The notes beneath the pieces are model-generated. The model made no database searches. It saw only the letters and a list, made by a program, of their open reading frames with translations, and was not told the origin of the DNA. Positions 1 to 9,614 of a stretch of DNA of 64,000 bases are shown piece after piece. This stretch comes from Papiliotrema nemorosa. Its lineage: Eukaryota; Basidiomycota; Tremellomycetes; Tremellales; Rhynchogastremaceae. Location of the stretch: contig JASKOT010000013.1 in the NCBI GenBank assembly GCA_032158125.1, positions 1-64,000 of the forward strand, written 5' to 3'. Every line of letters starts with the position of its first letter. Position 1 is the stretch's first letter. A program made the position numbers and the translations under genes.

Positions 1-516
1 GATCCACAATATACCCTACCAATACTACGCCAAGGGAAAAGGATCATGGTTTGGGGGGCGATGAGTTATGGGAAGAAATACCCCCTGGTCAAAATTGACC
101 TCTCAGAGTCAAACTTGACTGGTCAACGATACCTTGACGAGATCTTACGGCCCCACCTTGCAAAACACCTCAATTATCTACGTCGATATGGCCAACGTCA
201 TGCTCGAGCTGTAGAGGATGGTGCGCCGGTACACTGGAGGAAATCGCTCCAGAGTGAGAGGGATAAATTGAAGATCACCAACTTTCCCCACCCTGCACAC
301 TCTCCCGACCTAAATCCAATAGAGAATATGTGGAGTATTGTCAAAACAAAGTTGAGAAGGAGGTCACGCATTCCTACCTCTGAGGACGAGCTTTGGAGAG
401 CGATACAAGAAGAGTGGGATGCAATACCAATCAGGACTGTGAACAGGTTGGTGGATGGGATGCCAAAGCGGGTGCGGCTGCTCAAGCAGCAGAGAGGCTG
501 GTCTATTCCGTACTGA
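1..516 (+). pseudogene. Tc1/mariner-type transposase, C-terminal fragment cut by the window edge
   Basis: The reading frame is open from base 1, so the protein continues upstream of the window. The visible ~170 residues carry the C-terminal half of a DDE transposase of the Tc1/mariner superfamily. The second catalytic Asp lies in VEDGAPVHW, and the last acidic residue in SPDLNPIENMW, followed by the usual basic helix. The frame ends TYR-TGA-like at a normal family C-terminus (GWSIPY, stop at 514-516). The first catalytic Asp would be upstream, so intactness cannot be judged. No inverted repeat partner is visible because the left end is missing. It may be a whole element or a relic. Confidence 0.8.
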
Positions 517-872
517 GTGATAGATAACATATGTACGCCTTTGTATACAAAGTTTCAAGTCTCTAGCTGTCAAATTGCATGAGTTATAGTTGCAAGAATA
601 TCGATACCCTCTGAGATGATAGTGGTGGCAATCGCCACCTACAACTTTTCTCGGAACCCTACTGTACAGACTTGGATCGCGATCAGGTGGAGGTCCAGCG
701 TCCGGATGGTATAGGCGGTGACATTTCGTCTAGTGGATGACACGGGCATGTGACAGGTGATCAGGGACATGCAGAAAATATCCCAGATTTACTGTACATC
801 ACGACAACGAGCTGACAGCCGGCAATAATTAGTGAATTATACTGTACATACGTAATTCGGCAGGGAAATTTC
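517..872. other. Gene-free stretch between two transposons
   Basis: No coding sequence is seen. It should contain the 3' flank and possibly the right terminal repeat of the Tc1-like element. The 8-mer ACTGTACA occurs three times (661, 791 and 841), and a short hairpin (GGTGGC at 624-629 against GCCACC at 634-639) lies in it. None of these can be tied to a function from this window alone. Confidence 0.5.
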
Positions 873-918
873 GTACTCATATTCCCACGCGAGTCGGACA
901 TCACCGCCGGTCGGACAC
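873..918 (+). repeat. Left terminal inverted repeat of the pogo-like element
   Basis: This 46-bp arm reads GTACTCATATTCCCACGCGA at its outer end and is the exact reverse complement of 2623-2668. Inside it the 7-mer TCGGACA occurs twice (894-900 and 911-917), the kind of short internal repeat that a transposase could bind, though that role is inferred. Confidence 0.9.
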
Positions 919-2665
919 TTTGCCACCGAGTACATGTAAAGCCGTACTTCCTCACTACAAGCCATGCATGAATGCTACAACCTCACGCTCCGAGTATGTC
1001 CTAGATGCACCTTGTGTTGAGCTCTCTGCAAAGTTAGAAGGCCCAGGAAGGGATGTGGCTTGAGTTTGTTCCCTCCGAGTCCTTCTTGCTTCTCCTTCAT
1101 GTAGTCCCCTCGCCGCCAGCTCCTGTGCGTGTTCTTCCCTATACTTTCGGTCAAACCATTCTCCTCCCTGTATCCTTGTCCTTCTCCCTCCATTCCTAGC
1201 CACTTTATCCAGCTGTTCCGAGGCCTCATACCGCTGTAGGGCGAATCTTGCAGACTCCTTCTCCGCCACCTCCTTCTCGAAGCCCTTCTGAGCCTTTTCC
1301 CATGCCTGAGCCGCCGTGATCTCACCCCTTTCCACCTGTCTCTCCAAGGACTTCATCATCCGTACCGTCTGGGGTGTTTCAGCATGGGTGGTGGGCATCT
1401 GGGGTGGGGGTGTGACTGGTCTGGCGTCCATTTGGTCGATATTTAAAGGCCATATGCCTGCATCCTTCCATGCGGCTCGTATCTGCCTCGAATTGGCTGT
1501 CTGTGACCATGCCTCCTGGAGCCACCTATAGCACATGCCCTTGGCAGCACTAGTTCTTGTAAAACCCAGCTGAAACTCATCCACCCGCTGATTGTACCGA
1601 AGTTTGAGAGTAGCGAAGAAATTTCGGTCGAGGGGCTGAAATTGTGATGTGAGGTGAGGAGGAAACACTAGAAGATCAATATCTCTTGCCCAACAAGCTT
1701 CCAGAAAGTCTACACCGAGATGGAATGAGGGTCCATCAAGAAAGAGCAGCCTGCGCGATCCATGGGCGCGATCGCGCGTATATGGGTCGAAGCAGCGTTC
1801 TAGCCATTCCTTCATCTTGTACGCGTTGTTCCAGCCTTTCCGCGTGACTGTGGCATTGATGTGTGGCTCTGGAAGGCCTGTAGCTATCCATTCCTGCTGT
1901 AAATGTACGCCTGGGAAGATGATCAAAGGCGGAACTGGTGCATCCTGTATACTGATCGTGGCGACGCATGTAATGTGTTCGCTGGTGGGTAAAGCTGTCT
2001 GGGATTTGGAGGAGGAGCCACGTCTACCAACTCGGCGTGTACGGGCAGTGGTAGAGAGGGGTAGGGGACTCTCGTCCATATTGTATACATTTGAAGGGGA
2101 GTAATTGCCGGAGCTAAACACTTCTGAGAGCTACCCATAAGCTAGATCCAGCCCAAAATGTGCTCACTAGGCCATAAAAGGCCTGTCTATTTGATGGAGT
2201 ATCTGCCTTGACTCTGGCGAGTCCCTGTATCTTGTAATATCGAGGCGAGATGTCATTTTTATGCCTCTTGAAGAAGGAGGACGTCCAGTTGCGGTTTACT
2301 CGGTGTTCTGCCAGGCGTTCTGCCAGCTCCTTGACGTGTGATGGAGCCAGTAGGGTCCCACAATCAGCATACGCATTGATGCGATCGACTAGGACCTGTT
2401 CTTGGACGTCTGACAAGAGCCGGTTGTGCACGGTAGACGAGGAGGTGTGTGTGCCGTTCAGATTGTCACCGAGAGTCGATTTCGCAACGTTGAACCGTTC
2501 TGAAAGCGCCCTGAGAGAGGTCTCTGGGTGCTCATGATGAAATGCTAAGGCTGCTTGCATGGTTGTATGCATGCATGGGCAGATAATGGGCATCTACGGC
2601 TCTACATGATCGAGATGTTTACGTGTCCGACCGGCGGTGATGTCCGACTCGCGTGGGAATATGAG
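876..2665 (-). mobile_element. pogo-like (Tc1/mariner superfamily) DNA transposon with perfect terminal inverted repeats
   Basis: Inverted sequences at 873-918 and 2623-2668 match at all 46 positions. The outermost bases include TA on both sides (874-875 and 2666-2667), as expected for the TA target duplication of Tc1/mariner elements, giving an element of about 1.79 kb. It encloses a single minus-strand transposase gene, itself broken. The right end lies 35 bp from the stop codon of the membrane-protein gene at 2704. Perfect ends argue for a fairly recent insertion; the broken transposase argues that it was moved in trans or decayed quickly. Confidence 0.85.
955..2593 (-). pseudogene. pogo-like DDE transposase, frame-broken
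   Basis: The N-terminal block (2593 down to about 2165) has a helix-turn-helix of the pogo/CENP-B kind (SLRALSERFNVAKSTLG) and a second DNA-binding block with WTSSFFKRH. The C-terminal block (about 2121 down to 955) has the DDE core. The first Asp is in YNMDES, the second in LFLDGPSFH, and the third in PPHLTSQFQPLDRNFF, followed by a charged coiled-coil tail. The two blocks are in different frames, and the frame of the second carries a TAG just upstream of its start near 2137. An intron with donor GTGAGC at 2167 was tried, but CAG and TAG acceptors there do not restore the DDE frame. I therefore read it as a frameshift plus stop, with an unusual intron as the alternative. Confidence 0.75.
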
Positions 2666-2668
2666 TAC
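2623..2668 (-). repeat. Right terminal inverted repeat of the pogo-like element
   Basis: Exact reverse complement of 873-918 over 46 bp, ending in ATGAGTAC with the probable TA target duplication at 2666-2667. A further inverted 9-mer (TACATACGT at 845-853, ACGTATGTA at 2693-2701) lies outside both arms. It may be chance. Confidence 0.9.
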
Positions 2669-2703
2669 AAGATCACTCCATAAGACAATACAACGTATGT
2701 AAA

Positions 2704-4902
2704 TCAATCCAGACTGATTCGCCGGCTGTGCAAGTCGATCTCGGGTTGAGCCGATTCCTCTTCAGCCTTTGACCGCTTTTTCCTCCCCGCAAAAGAATGC
2801 AACGACTGTGTCCCCTTTTGATTCGCCACTTTAATCAGCCTTAAACTCCACTCATCTTGTCTGTTAGGCTCACCCGCTTCTTTGAGACCTTTACCGAAAT
2901 CTCGCCAGACGATGACACCAAGCACAAAGCATGATGCCAGTGAGGCCAAACTCAAGACGTCGAAAACGGTCAGGGATTTCGTGAGCCGGTAGTAGGTTGT
3001 GTCTTCAAGTTGCCATATCCTGACCAACTTGAAGATGAAGTATGCGCAACCAACTACCAGACCGACCATAAAGACGCCCTGGCAATCAGCGTCTATCACG
3101 AAGTTCGCAGGAGTCGAGAGGACTGACCATAGCATAGACATTCTCATAGCGAGCAGCCCATCGACCAAGGACGAGTAGAAGGATGAGGAGAGGGAATGCC
3201 ACCCAAGTGATGATGTACTCGACGTCGCTTTTCTGTAACACTGCACGGTCAGATCAAATACGGTCACTTTGCAAAATCGCTCACCAAGCCAAATGAACTA
3301 TGATCAGCAAAATTCACCAGAGCTATCTGGACATACCTGGATTCCAAACCCTGCACAGAAGAATGCGCTGAAATAACACAAGCATTCAAAGATTTGGAAG
3401 CGGAAGAAGTACTTTCTGATCTGCAGATCCGCACCCAAAAATCGATATCTCTCCCAACCAAACTCTTTCCTGACGATATATGCCAAGACAAGCAAGATCA
3501 AACATCCAGTCGCCACGACACCAATAACCACCGCGGTGAGGACATTCAGGGGTAATGTTAACAGGGTGTCGTCAGAGTCGACGTCGGTCAGGCCGTTTTC
3601 GAGATTGTCGCCTAAGATCTGACGCAGTTCATAGATCTGCCTCTTTAGCTAGGTTCATACTAATGGAGATGAGTGCTGGTTGACTCACCTGTATGACGGC
3701 GTAACCGAGAAAAGCAAAGTTGAACGCGGTGACAGCCATGACCTGGACTGTATTTCTGGTTTTTATAGCGATAATCACCAAGACTAATTGCCAAAGACTG
3801 CAGAATGATCAGCCGCCTCATATTACCTGGACCGGCGGCAGGACTCACTGTGCCAAGCCATAGATGATGAGAAAGATGGGTAACCGCCTTTTGCGCTCAA
3901 AATTGAGTTGCGAGGAATCGCTATTGTCAATTTCAGATTGGAATCGCCACAAGATGTTCCCCTTGATAATGAGCCTCATTTCTTGACCGTCCCTGCTAGG
4001 CTCACCTCGATGGTCAGATCAATGATGGTCTCCAGTATCACAGTCAACAGCAACGCCCTACACGCTCCACTAGAAGGCCAGAACCGATCGTACCACCTTC
4101 CGGTGTCTGTCGTACTCAATCCTTTAGGTAACGTAGGCTGAGGGTTGATATCGTCCTTTTCCTTTGCGGCAGGTATACTATAATCATGCTCCGTCCATGT
4201 GTTCGATATGCCTGAATGCATTGATTGGGCGGATTGGCTCGAATGACGTTGAGCCATAGGAGGTGGAGAGAGTGAGGTGGGAGATAAGAGGTCCAGCTTG
4301 TATGCCTCTTCAGTTGGTTGTCGAGGTGTAGGTGTACGTGGTGAAGGTGGGGAGTCGGATGGGAGGGGGCTGAGTGGAGTCGTAGAGTATTGACGGGTTG
4401 AAGGACCAGCTTCGGTCGATCGAGAAGAGGAAGAAAATGACCTTGGGATGCTAGGTAGAGGGCGGATACTGGAGGATGTAGGCGAGATGGGAACAATCTG
4501 CGAACTCGAGCTGGCAGAGGTGGGCGTAGGCGGGAGATGGTATGTTGGTGAGAGGGGATGTGAGGGTGAGAGTGGGTGAGTCGGGCTGGTCGTCAGGTGC
4601 GAGGGGTGATACACTGGCCGATCTTCCGGTTGATGCAGCCTGAGCCGACTAGTGGAAGAGCTCGTTGTACTCCCTGATCCCTGCTTCTCCTTGGCCTTCA
4701 ACGAGGCGGACGGCAGTACCTTAGCTGGGAGAGGTGCATTTGGCGCCGTATGGATCCCTGTGTCGTCTCCAACATGCACAGGAGGTGCTAGCATCGGAGC
4801 TATTCTGCTCGGGCCAGCCGAAGGAGATGGGGAATCGCGATCATACTCGTAGTCTGTCAAAGTGAACCGGTTAGAGTCCCGTCCCGGCGCGTCGAGCGAC
4901 AT
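2704..4902 (-). CDS. Multi-pass membrane protein, fungal UPF0658-like family
   Basis: The first exon (4902 to about 4006) encodes ~260 residues of Ser/Pro-rich, probably cytosolic sequence, then DTGRWYDRFWPSSGACRALL and the first membrane segment. At least five short introns follow. Joined by frame, the exons give about seven hydrophobic segments. They include NTVQVMAVTAFNFAFLGYAV, VVIGVVATGCLILLVLAYIV, and the family-typical stretch KEFGWERYRFLGADLQIRKY followed by the QIFECLCYFSAFF helix. The C-terminus is a charged tail with KKRSK. This pattern resembles the UPF0658 Golgi membrane proteins of fission yeast, whose function is unknown. The exon 1/2 acceptor near 3895 is uncertain. A pogo-like element starts right behind the stop codon. 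Confidence 0.7.
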
Positions 4903-5680
4903 GGCAGAGTTGATCAGATCCAGCTACCACGCGAGCAAACTCGAAAGCTAGTAAGAGCACTCAAAGGTCGAGATGCAGGCTATGCGACTAGAGCTCTGTG
5001 GGGGATGACGGTCGTCAAGCAGCCAGTGCTCGGTCGAATGGATGGTCTGGACGGAAGATCAGATCTCATGAGCAAGCAGGAAAACGTGACTCGGAGACCC
5101 CGCGTTCTAGACCCGCAAAATGGTATGGGCGTTCAATGGGGGCGATGCGCAGTAGGCGACGTAGAGCGAGAGACTATTTGACTCGTCGGAGAGTCTTCGT
5201 CAAGGGCTATGTGGTGCGAAAACCCTTGAACAGATGCAGCTGTGTTTTGTATGCTGCAGCCATTTGCCCCTGCGGTTTCATACGGGGCAAACGTCAGTGT
5301 GACAAGTAACATGATCGCTGCCCGCGCGCAAGTTGATAGTCTTCACATGCTAGAATCAAGCTCAAGCTTATACGAATGTATCTGTTCTATGTGATACATG
5401 GGATCTGCTTGATCGACAACGACAACATTGTGTATATGTACAGGAGGCGGTTTGCACCAGGAGGTCCGCTGTGAAAAGAGGTGCCACACTCGTGGATCCT
5501 TGAAAGATTCCGCCATTCTCCGACCCCCCCTTCCCCCCTTCGCCTCCCCCTCGGCCGTCCTACTCAAGACTCCTCTATACATACTTACCTCTCAATCACC
5601 TCTACCATCCTCCTTTGCAAGTCGATCTACAGCCTGTTTTGAGTATCTAGTTGACGATATCAGAACCGCCTCCTCACGAA
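4903..5680. other. Intergenic region upstream of two divergent genes
   Basis: No convincing coding sequence. The open frame at 4998-5309 has a random, Arg-rich composition and no splice support. A C-rich tract at about 5521-5560 (CCCCCC runs separated by TT) just upstream of the ATP18 start is typical of fungal core promoters and 5' leaders. Confidence 0.5.
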
Positions 5681-6038
5681 ATGTTCGGTCTTCGAGCTTA
5701 CCCCACTCCTGTACGTCGACCCTCCTCATCCTTCCGTTCTACAACACTTGAAATCGTCATTATGACCGAGATCGCTAATCATCAGGTTATCAAGCCCTTG
5801 TGGCCTTTCATGATCTCCGGTGTCGTCGTCGTCTGGGGTGTCTCAAAGCTCCAATCTTCCGCTTTGAAAAGTGAGTCGATGAAAGCCTTATTTGTGAATG
5901 TTGTGCTCATTGCAGGCCCGGAATTCGCCAATGACCCAAGGAACCCATACGGTTAGCATAATCTTCCTCCACCTCCATAGATAACAAGATCGACGCTGAC
6001 GTCCAGGTGCTTCGGCCAAGCACGATGATGCTCACTAG
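5681..6038 (+). CDS. ATP18: ATP synthase subunit j (F1Fo-ATPase), four exons
   Basis: The small Fo subunit j of mitochondrial ATP synthase sits in the inner membrane. Four exons join in frame: 5681-5710, 5786-5870, 5916-5951 and 6007-6038, with GT-AG introns of 75, 45 and 55 nt. The 60-residue product starts MFGLRAYPTP, continues IKPLWPFMISGVVVVWGVSK (the single membrane helix) and ends with the family signature EFANDPRNPYG plus a short polar tail. Length and order match known subunit j (about 59 residues, FPTP...KPLWPFF...NDPRNP). The first exon codes only ten residues, so simple ORF calling misses the gene. Identification rests on motif recall, and the match is strong along the whole length. 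Confidence 0.92.
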
Positions 6039-6290
6039 ATTGTGGAAACGATGCATTTAGTGGAAAATCAGGCATTGACAATTGTCCCGATGTTCAAGAA
6101 GACGTCTCGACCTTGACTACTTAATTCTCACGGTCTATCTTACTTTAGCGCGACTTTCTGCTCTTAGGGTTCTATATCGGCTTATCTTCCTTCCATCCCC
6201 TTTCGACATGCTGGTCTTGTTTCTTCTTCAACCATTCTAGAACGACACTTCAATCATCAGCCCAAATCCTTCTAATGCGCCTACGACACT

Positions 6291-7643
6291 TTACCTAAAA
6301 TCTTTTGTCGCCAGCGCTCCATCGTCCTCGGTACAGACAGCGTCGTAGACAGATTTGGCAGCCCATGTGAGCGGGGTCGGTAGATCATACGTGTGTGCGG
6401 CACTCAACGCGAGGCCAACATCCTGCCAATCAACCAATTATCACGCGAAGAGGATGCGATATTTCACCTTCAACATTAATCGACTCTGAAAACCGCCAGT
6501 ATAGCCCCGCGAGCCAGGACTGTTGGCCACCTCGGCCAACGGAGAGTTTACGCGAGAAGACCATGATTGTCCTGGCATCAGTCTTGCGAAACAGAACCAG
6601 AATGGCTAACCTGAAGAAGTGTTGATCACGTTATGCAATAGAAGCGGGTCTATGCCTAACGACTTGCCCAGCGCTAAACCCTCTGCTAGAGCAATCTGGT
6701 TGATTGCCAAGATTAGACTGATGATTAGGACCTCGTTGCTTTGTCTGCTCCTCCACCCACTTGTTGCAGACCTTCACTCCCACACCCGCTCCATTCCCGC
6801 CACACGCAATCACTCCATTCGGTCTGGCCATTCGTTGGAGGAAAGGCATAGCGAGAGAGGAGGCATGAAGTGAAGGGGACCCAAACATGATTGTCAATTG
6901 AGCGGCTTCCGCAGCGACAATACCTGTTTTTAATACGACAACACAAAAACAGATGGACATACCGCCAGATACCGGCGCATCGAGCATCAACGCTCCGCCT
7001 TTGGTCGCTTCGTGCACCTTTTGCGCTATCTTGATCGCTGCAGTGGGGTTCAACGTCGTCCCGTCGATCAACAACGTGTGCGGTCCATCATCCTTCGTCT
7101 CGACCGGTGTATCCGGATCAGGCGTTGCCGAATCGAGGGATTCAGGTCCCGGTTCAAAAGTGAGGTCGGGGCATTCGGGGGCTAGAGCAGGCGCCGTAGA
7201 AGGGATCCCTGCCAAAATCCCGCTGGTCGGGTCTAGGTAGACGCTCTCGACTTGTGGGGTGGAGGGGAGCATGGTCAATATTCTAGATGCACCCATGGCC
7301 ATCCTACATTCAGCCTTTTGTGCCTTGCGAATCAATTCGCAGACTCACTCTTTGCCTGATCCCACTACATTTGTCCGTTTGAGCAAATCACTCCCTCCTT
7401 TCTGTTTGAGCTGGTCCAAGAACGCCTCGGTCCGAGCGGGGTCAGACTCGCAGATGAGGAACTCGGGTGGGTCGGGGAGAGCAGTGTTCTGGTGATAGGC
7501 AAGATAAGTCTTGGCGAATAGATTGAGAGCCATATGATGTCCTGCTGTCAGCTCCGAAAAGAGCTTTGCTTTGGCGTCTTACCCATTGCGCCGAGACCTA
7601 TCCATCCTATGGTCGATGCCCGCGAGAGGGCTGTCGGGCTCAT
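6291..7643 (-). CDS. 3-hydroxyisobutyrate dehydrogenase (valine catabolism)
   Basis: Oxidises 3-hydroxyisobutyrate to methylmalonate semialdehyde with NAD, normally in mitochondria. Six exons join in frame: the first 7643-7583, the second from 7541, the last ending at 6291. The N-terminal Rossmann motif is WIGLGAMG. The substrate-binding signature is MLDAPVSGG. The catalytic Lys lies in GVGVKVCNNLILAINQIALA, formed across an intron, and the family C-terminal block reads NNLILAINQIALAEGLALGK, then SRGYTGGFQSRLMLKDVGLA. A 30-residue acidic, Pro-rich insertion (about residues 125-155) sits between the nucleotide-binding domain and DGTTLNP. No clear mitochondrial presequence is seen. Only about 296 bp separate it from the divergent RS-rich gene. 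Confidence 0.9.
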
Positions 7644-7939
7644 GGTGTGGCTGCGGTGTCTGTTGCCGATTGAAACGTCTTGCAGAGCTGTTCAGCTGTT
7701 GTATCTCGTGCAGACTGTCCCTCAATTTCAGCTCAATGTTGACCGTGCAAGCACAACTACATCGCATGGAGCTGCACCTTGCGGTGGGTGGGTCAAGTGA
7801 TGATTGATCCGGGTAAATGCAAGCTCCGGGGCGGTCGGCTGTTTGAAGTTTCCCACGGTGCATTTGACTTGTTTTGCCATTCAACGCTTCCTATACTTTT
7901 CCAACTTGACAGCTTGATCATCCCTCAATCCTACCACAC
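7644..7939. promoter_or_regulatory. Shared divergent promoter region (HIBADH / RS-rich protein)
   Basis: A 296-bp gap between two start codons facing away from each other, so both promoters must lie here or overlap it. No TATA box stands out, and no specific factor site can be claimed. Confidence 0.5.
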
Positions 7940-9434
7940 ATGCGCTCCCCTTCCCCTTCATATCGCGACAGGAGATACAGAGACGATTCTCCGCCTCCTA
8001 GACGATATCCTCGAGATTCGCGATGGGACGATGGACCACGACCAGGTCCTGGACGTCGAGATGATAGGGATAGGAATTTCCGGCCAGACAACCGAAGATG
8101 GGATGATAGGCGAGGATACGATACGTACTCTCGAGACTCGCGAGATGATCGAAAAGGTAGTAGAAGCCCATATGTCCGACCACGATCACCTGGACCCGCT
8201 TCGTCCAAGGGATCCCCGGTGAAAACAAGTGCGAGGAGCCTTACGCCCGAAGAGGGACAGATTACTTCGCCTCTACCACCTGTGAAGCCTGTCGCGCGAC
8301 CGAGATCACCGATAAGACGTAGGTCACCTTCGCCGCCTAGATATAGAGATCGACCATACGACCGGGATCGAGATCAAGATAGGAGAGATTGGAGTGATAG
8401 AAATACAGGACGAGATTGGCGCGGTAGTGACTGGCGAGACAGAGACCGAGACCGAGACAGAGGGGGTTGGGATCGACCTGGACCATCTAGCTATCGCTAT
8501 GATAGAAGAGACGCCCGAGACTCCCGCTCACCTTATCATCGCCGTTCACCTTCCCCATCCGAGCTATCAAGTCGTTCCCGTTCATCTCGCTTCACTTCGC
8601 CCACCAAACGTTCACCTATCAAAGCTTCACCGCGCACTTTCGATTCTCCAGTACGAGACCTATCACCTGATGCTCCACCTCGTGGTCCTCGTTCACCACC
8701 TCGTCAAAGTGTACCCCCGCCGTCTGATCGTAAACTCTCCCCGTTTCCACCGCCAGCACCCAAATTACCACCAAGTGGACCTCGAGGGGATCGAGCACCG
8801 CCTACGGGTCCTCGAGCATTATCAGGTGGAGCCATACGAAATGCGGCGTACCTTGGTGGTCCACCACCCGTCAAGATTGAACGAGCGCCTACCCCACCTC
8901 CAATCGAAGAGCGGATCAACACCCACAGACCCGCTCCGACTGCTTCAGGATCTGGTCCACGATTATCTTGGTCGGAGAGGAAATCTCAAGTCTCCCCTTT
9001 GGACGTCAAGACTCTTACGCCTCAACGATCTCGTGCAGATTCCACTTCGTTTGCAAAGCATGAGCCTATAATGAGCCCGTCTTATATGCCGGTAAAGGAA
9101 GAGAGGGATGCAAAGCCGTTGGTCTCGGATGAAGAGAGGATCATCCTGGAGTTGGAAAAGATGCCAAATCGGTATGGTCTAGCTCAATGGGAGATCGACG
9201 TGAGTGACTACACGGCGAATGTCAGTAGTGACTGACTATCAGCTCAACGCTCATTACAACCACATGAACACGTTGGCGCAGCATACCAACAAAGCTCGGT
9301 CCGCAGCTAGGATCGCAGCGGCAGTTTTGGCGGATGCAGAGGCAGATAGAGTGGCTGCGGCCGCGAGGAGCAAGACGGCACAAGAGCAACTGCAACAAGC
9401 TTCATCTTGGAACGCGAGTTTACTGCCGATATAG
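7940..9434 (+). CDS. RS/RD-rich nuclear protein, probable RNA-processing factor
   Basis: Two exons (7940-9199 and 9243-9434; intron with GTGAGT donor and CAG acceptor) give a ~484-residue protein. Residues 1-230 are dense in RD, RS and SP dipeptides (RSPSPSYRDRRYRDDSPPPR at the start), the low-complexity type found in SR-like splicing proteins. The middle is Pro-rich, and the C-terminal ~90 residues are a structured, Ala-rich helical segment (YGLAQWEIDLNAHYNHMNTL onward) ending SWNASLLPI. No RRM or other catalogued domain is visible, so no exact function is assigned. RS-type composition suggests nuclear speckles and phosphorylation by SR kinases; both are inference. A shadow frame of 225 codons overlaps because of the repeats. 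Confidence 0.75.
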
Positions 9435-9614
9435 ATCGCCAGGCAGTATGATCAAGGTCCGAGAGAGAGGAGAAAAGGATTCACGAGCACGGCGAAAGCC
9501 ATCTTGGAGTGTACTTGAAGATACATGTCTATTCGACGTCTTGTATGCGATGTAAATCATGACAATAATGCTAAATGCGCCAAAGCTTTCCCTATGACAA
9601 GATTCTCTATGCTC

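Noticed and set aside
2114..2167. An intron joining the two transposase halves (donor GTGAGC at 2167)
   Set aside because: The available acceptors place the second half in the wrong frame, so a frameshift plus stop explains the sequence better.
4998..5309. A 103-codon Arg-rich plus-strand frame
   Set aside because: No domain, no splice context, random-looking composition in a promoter region.
8394..9071. A 225-codon frame inside the RS-rich gene
   Set aside because: Caused by the repetitive RD/RS codons read one base out of frame; no stop-free exon context or motif.
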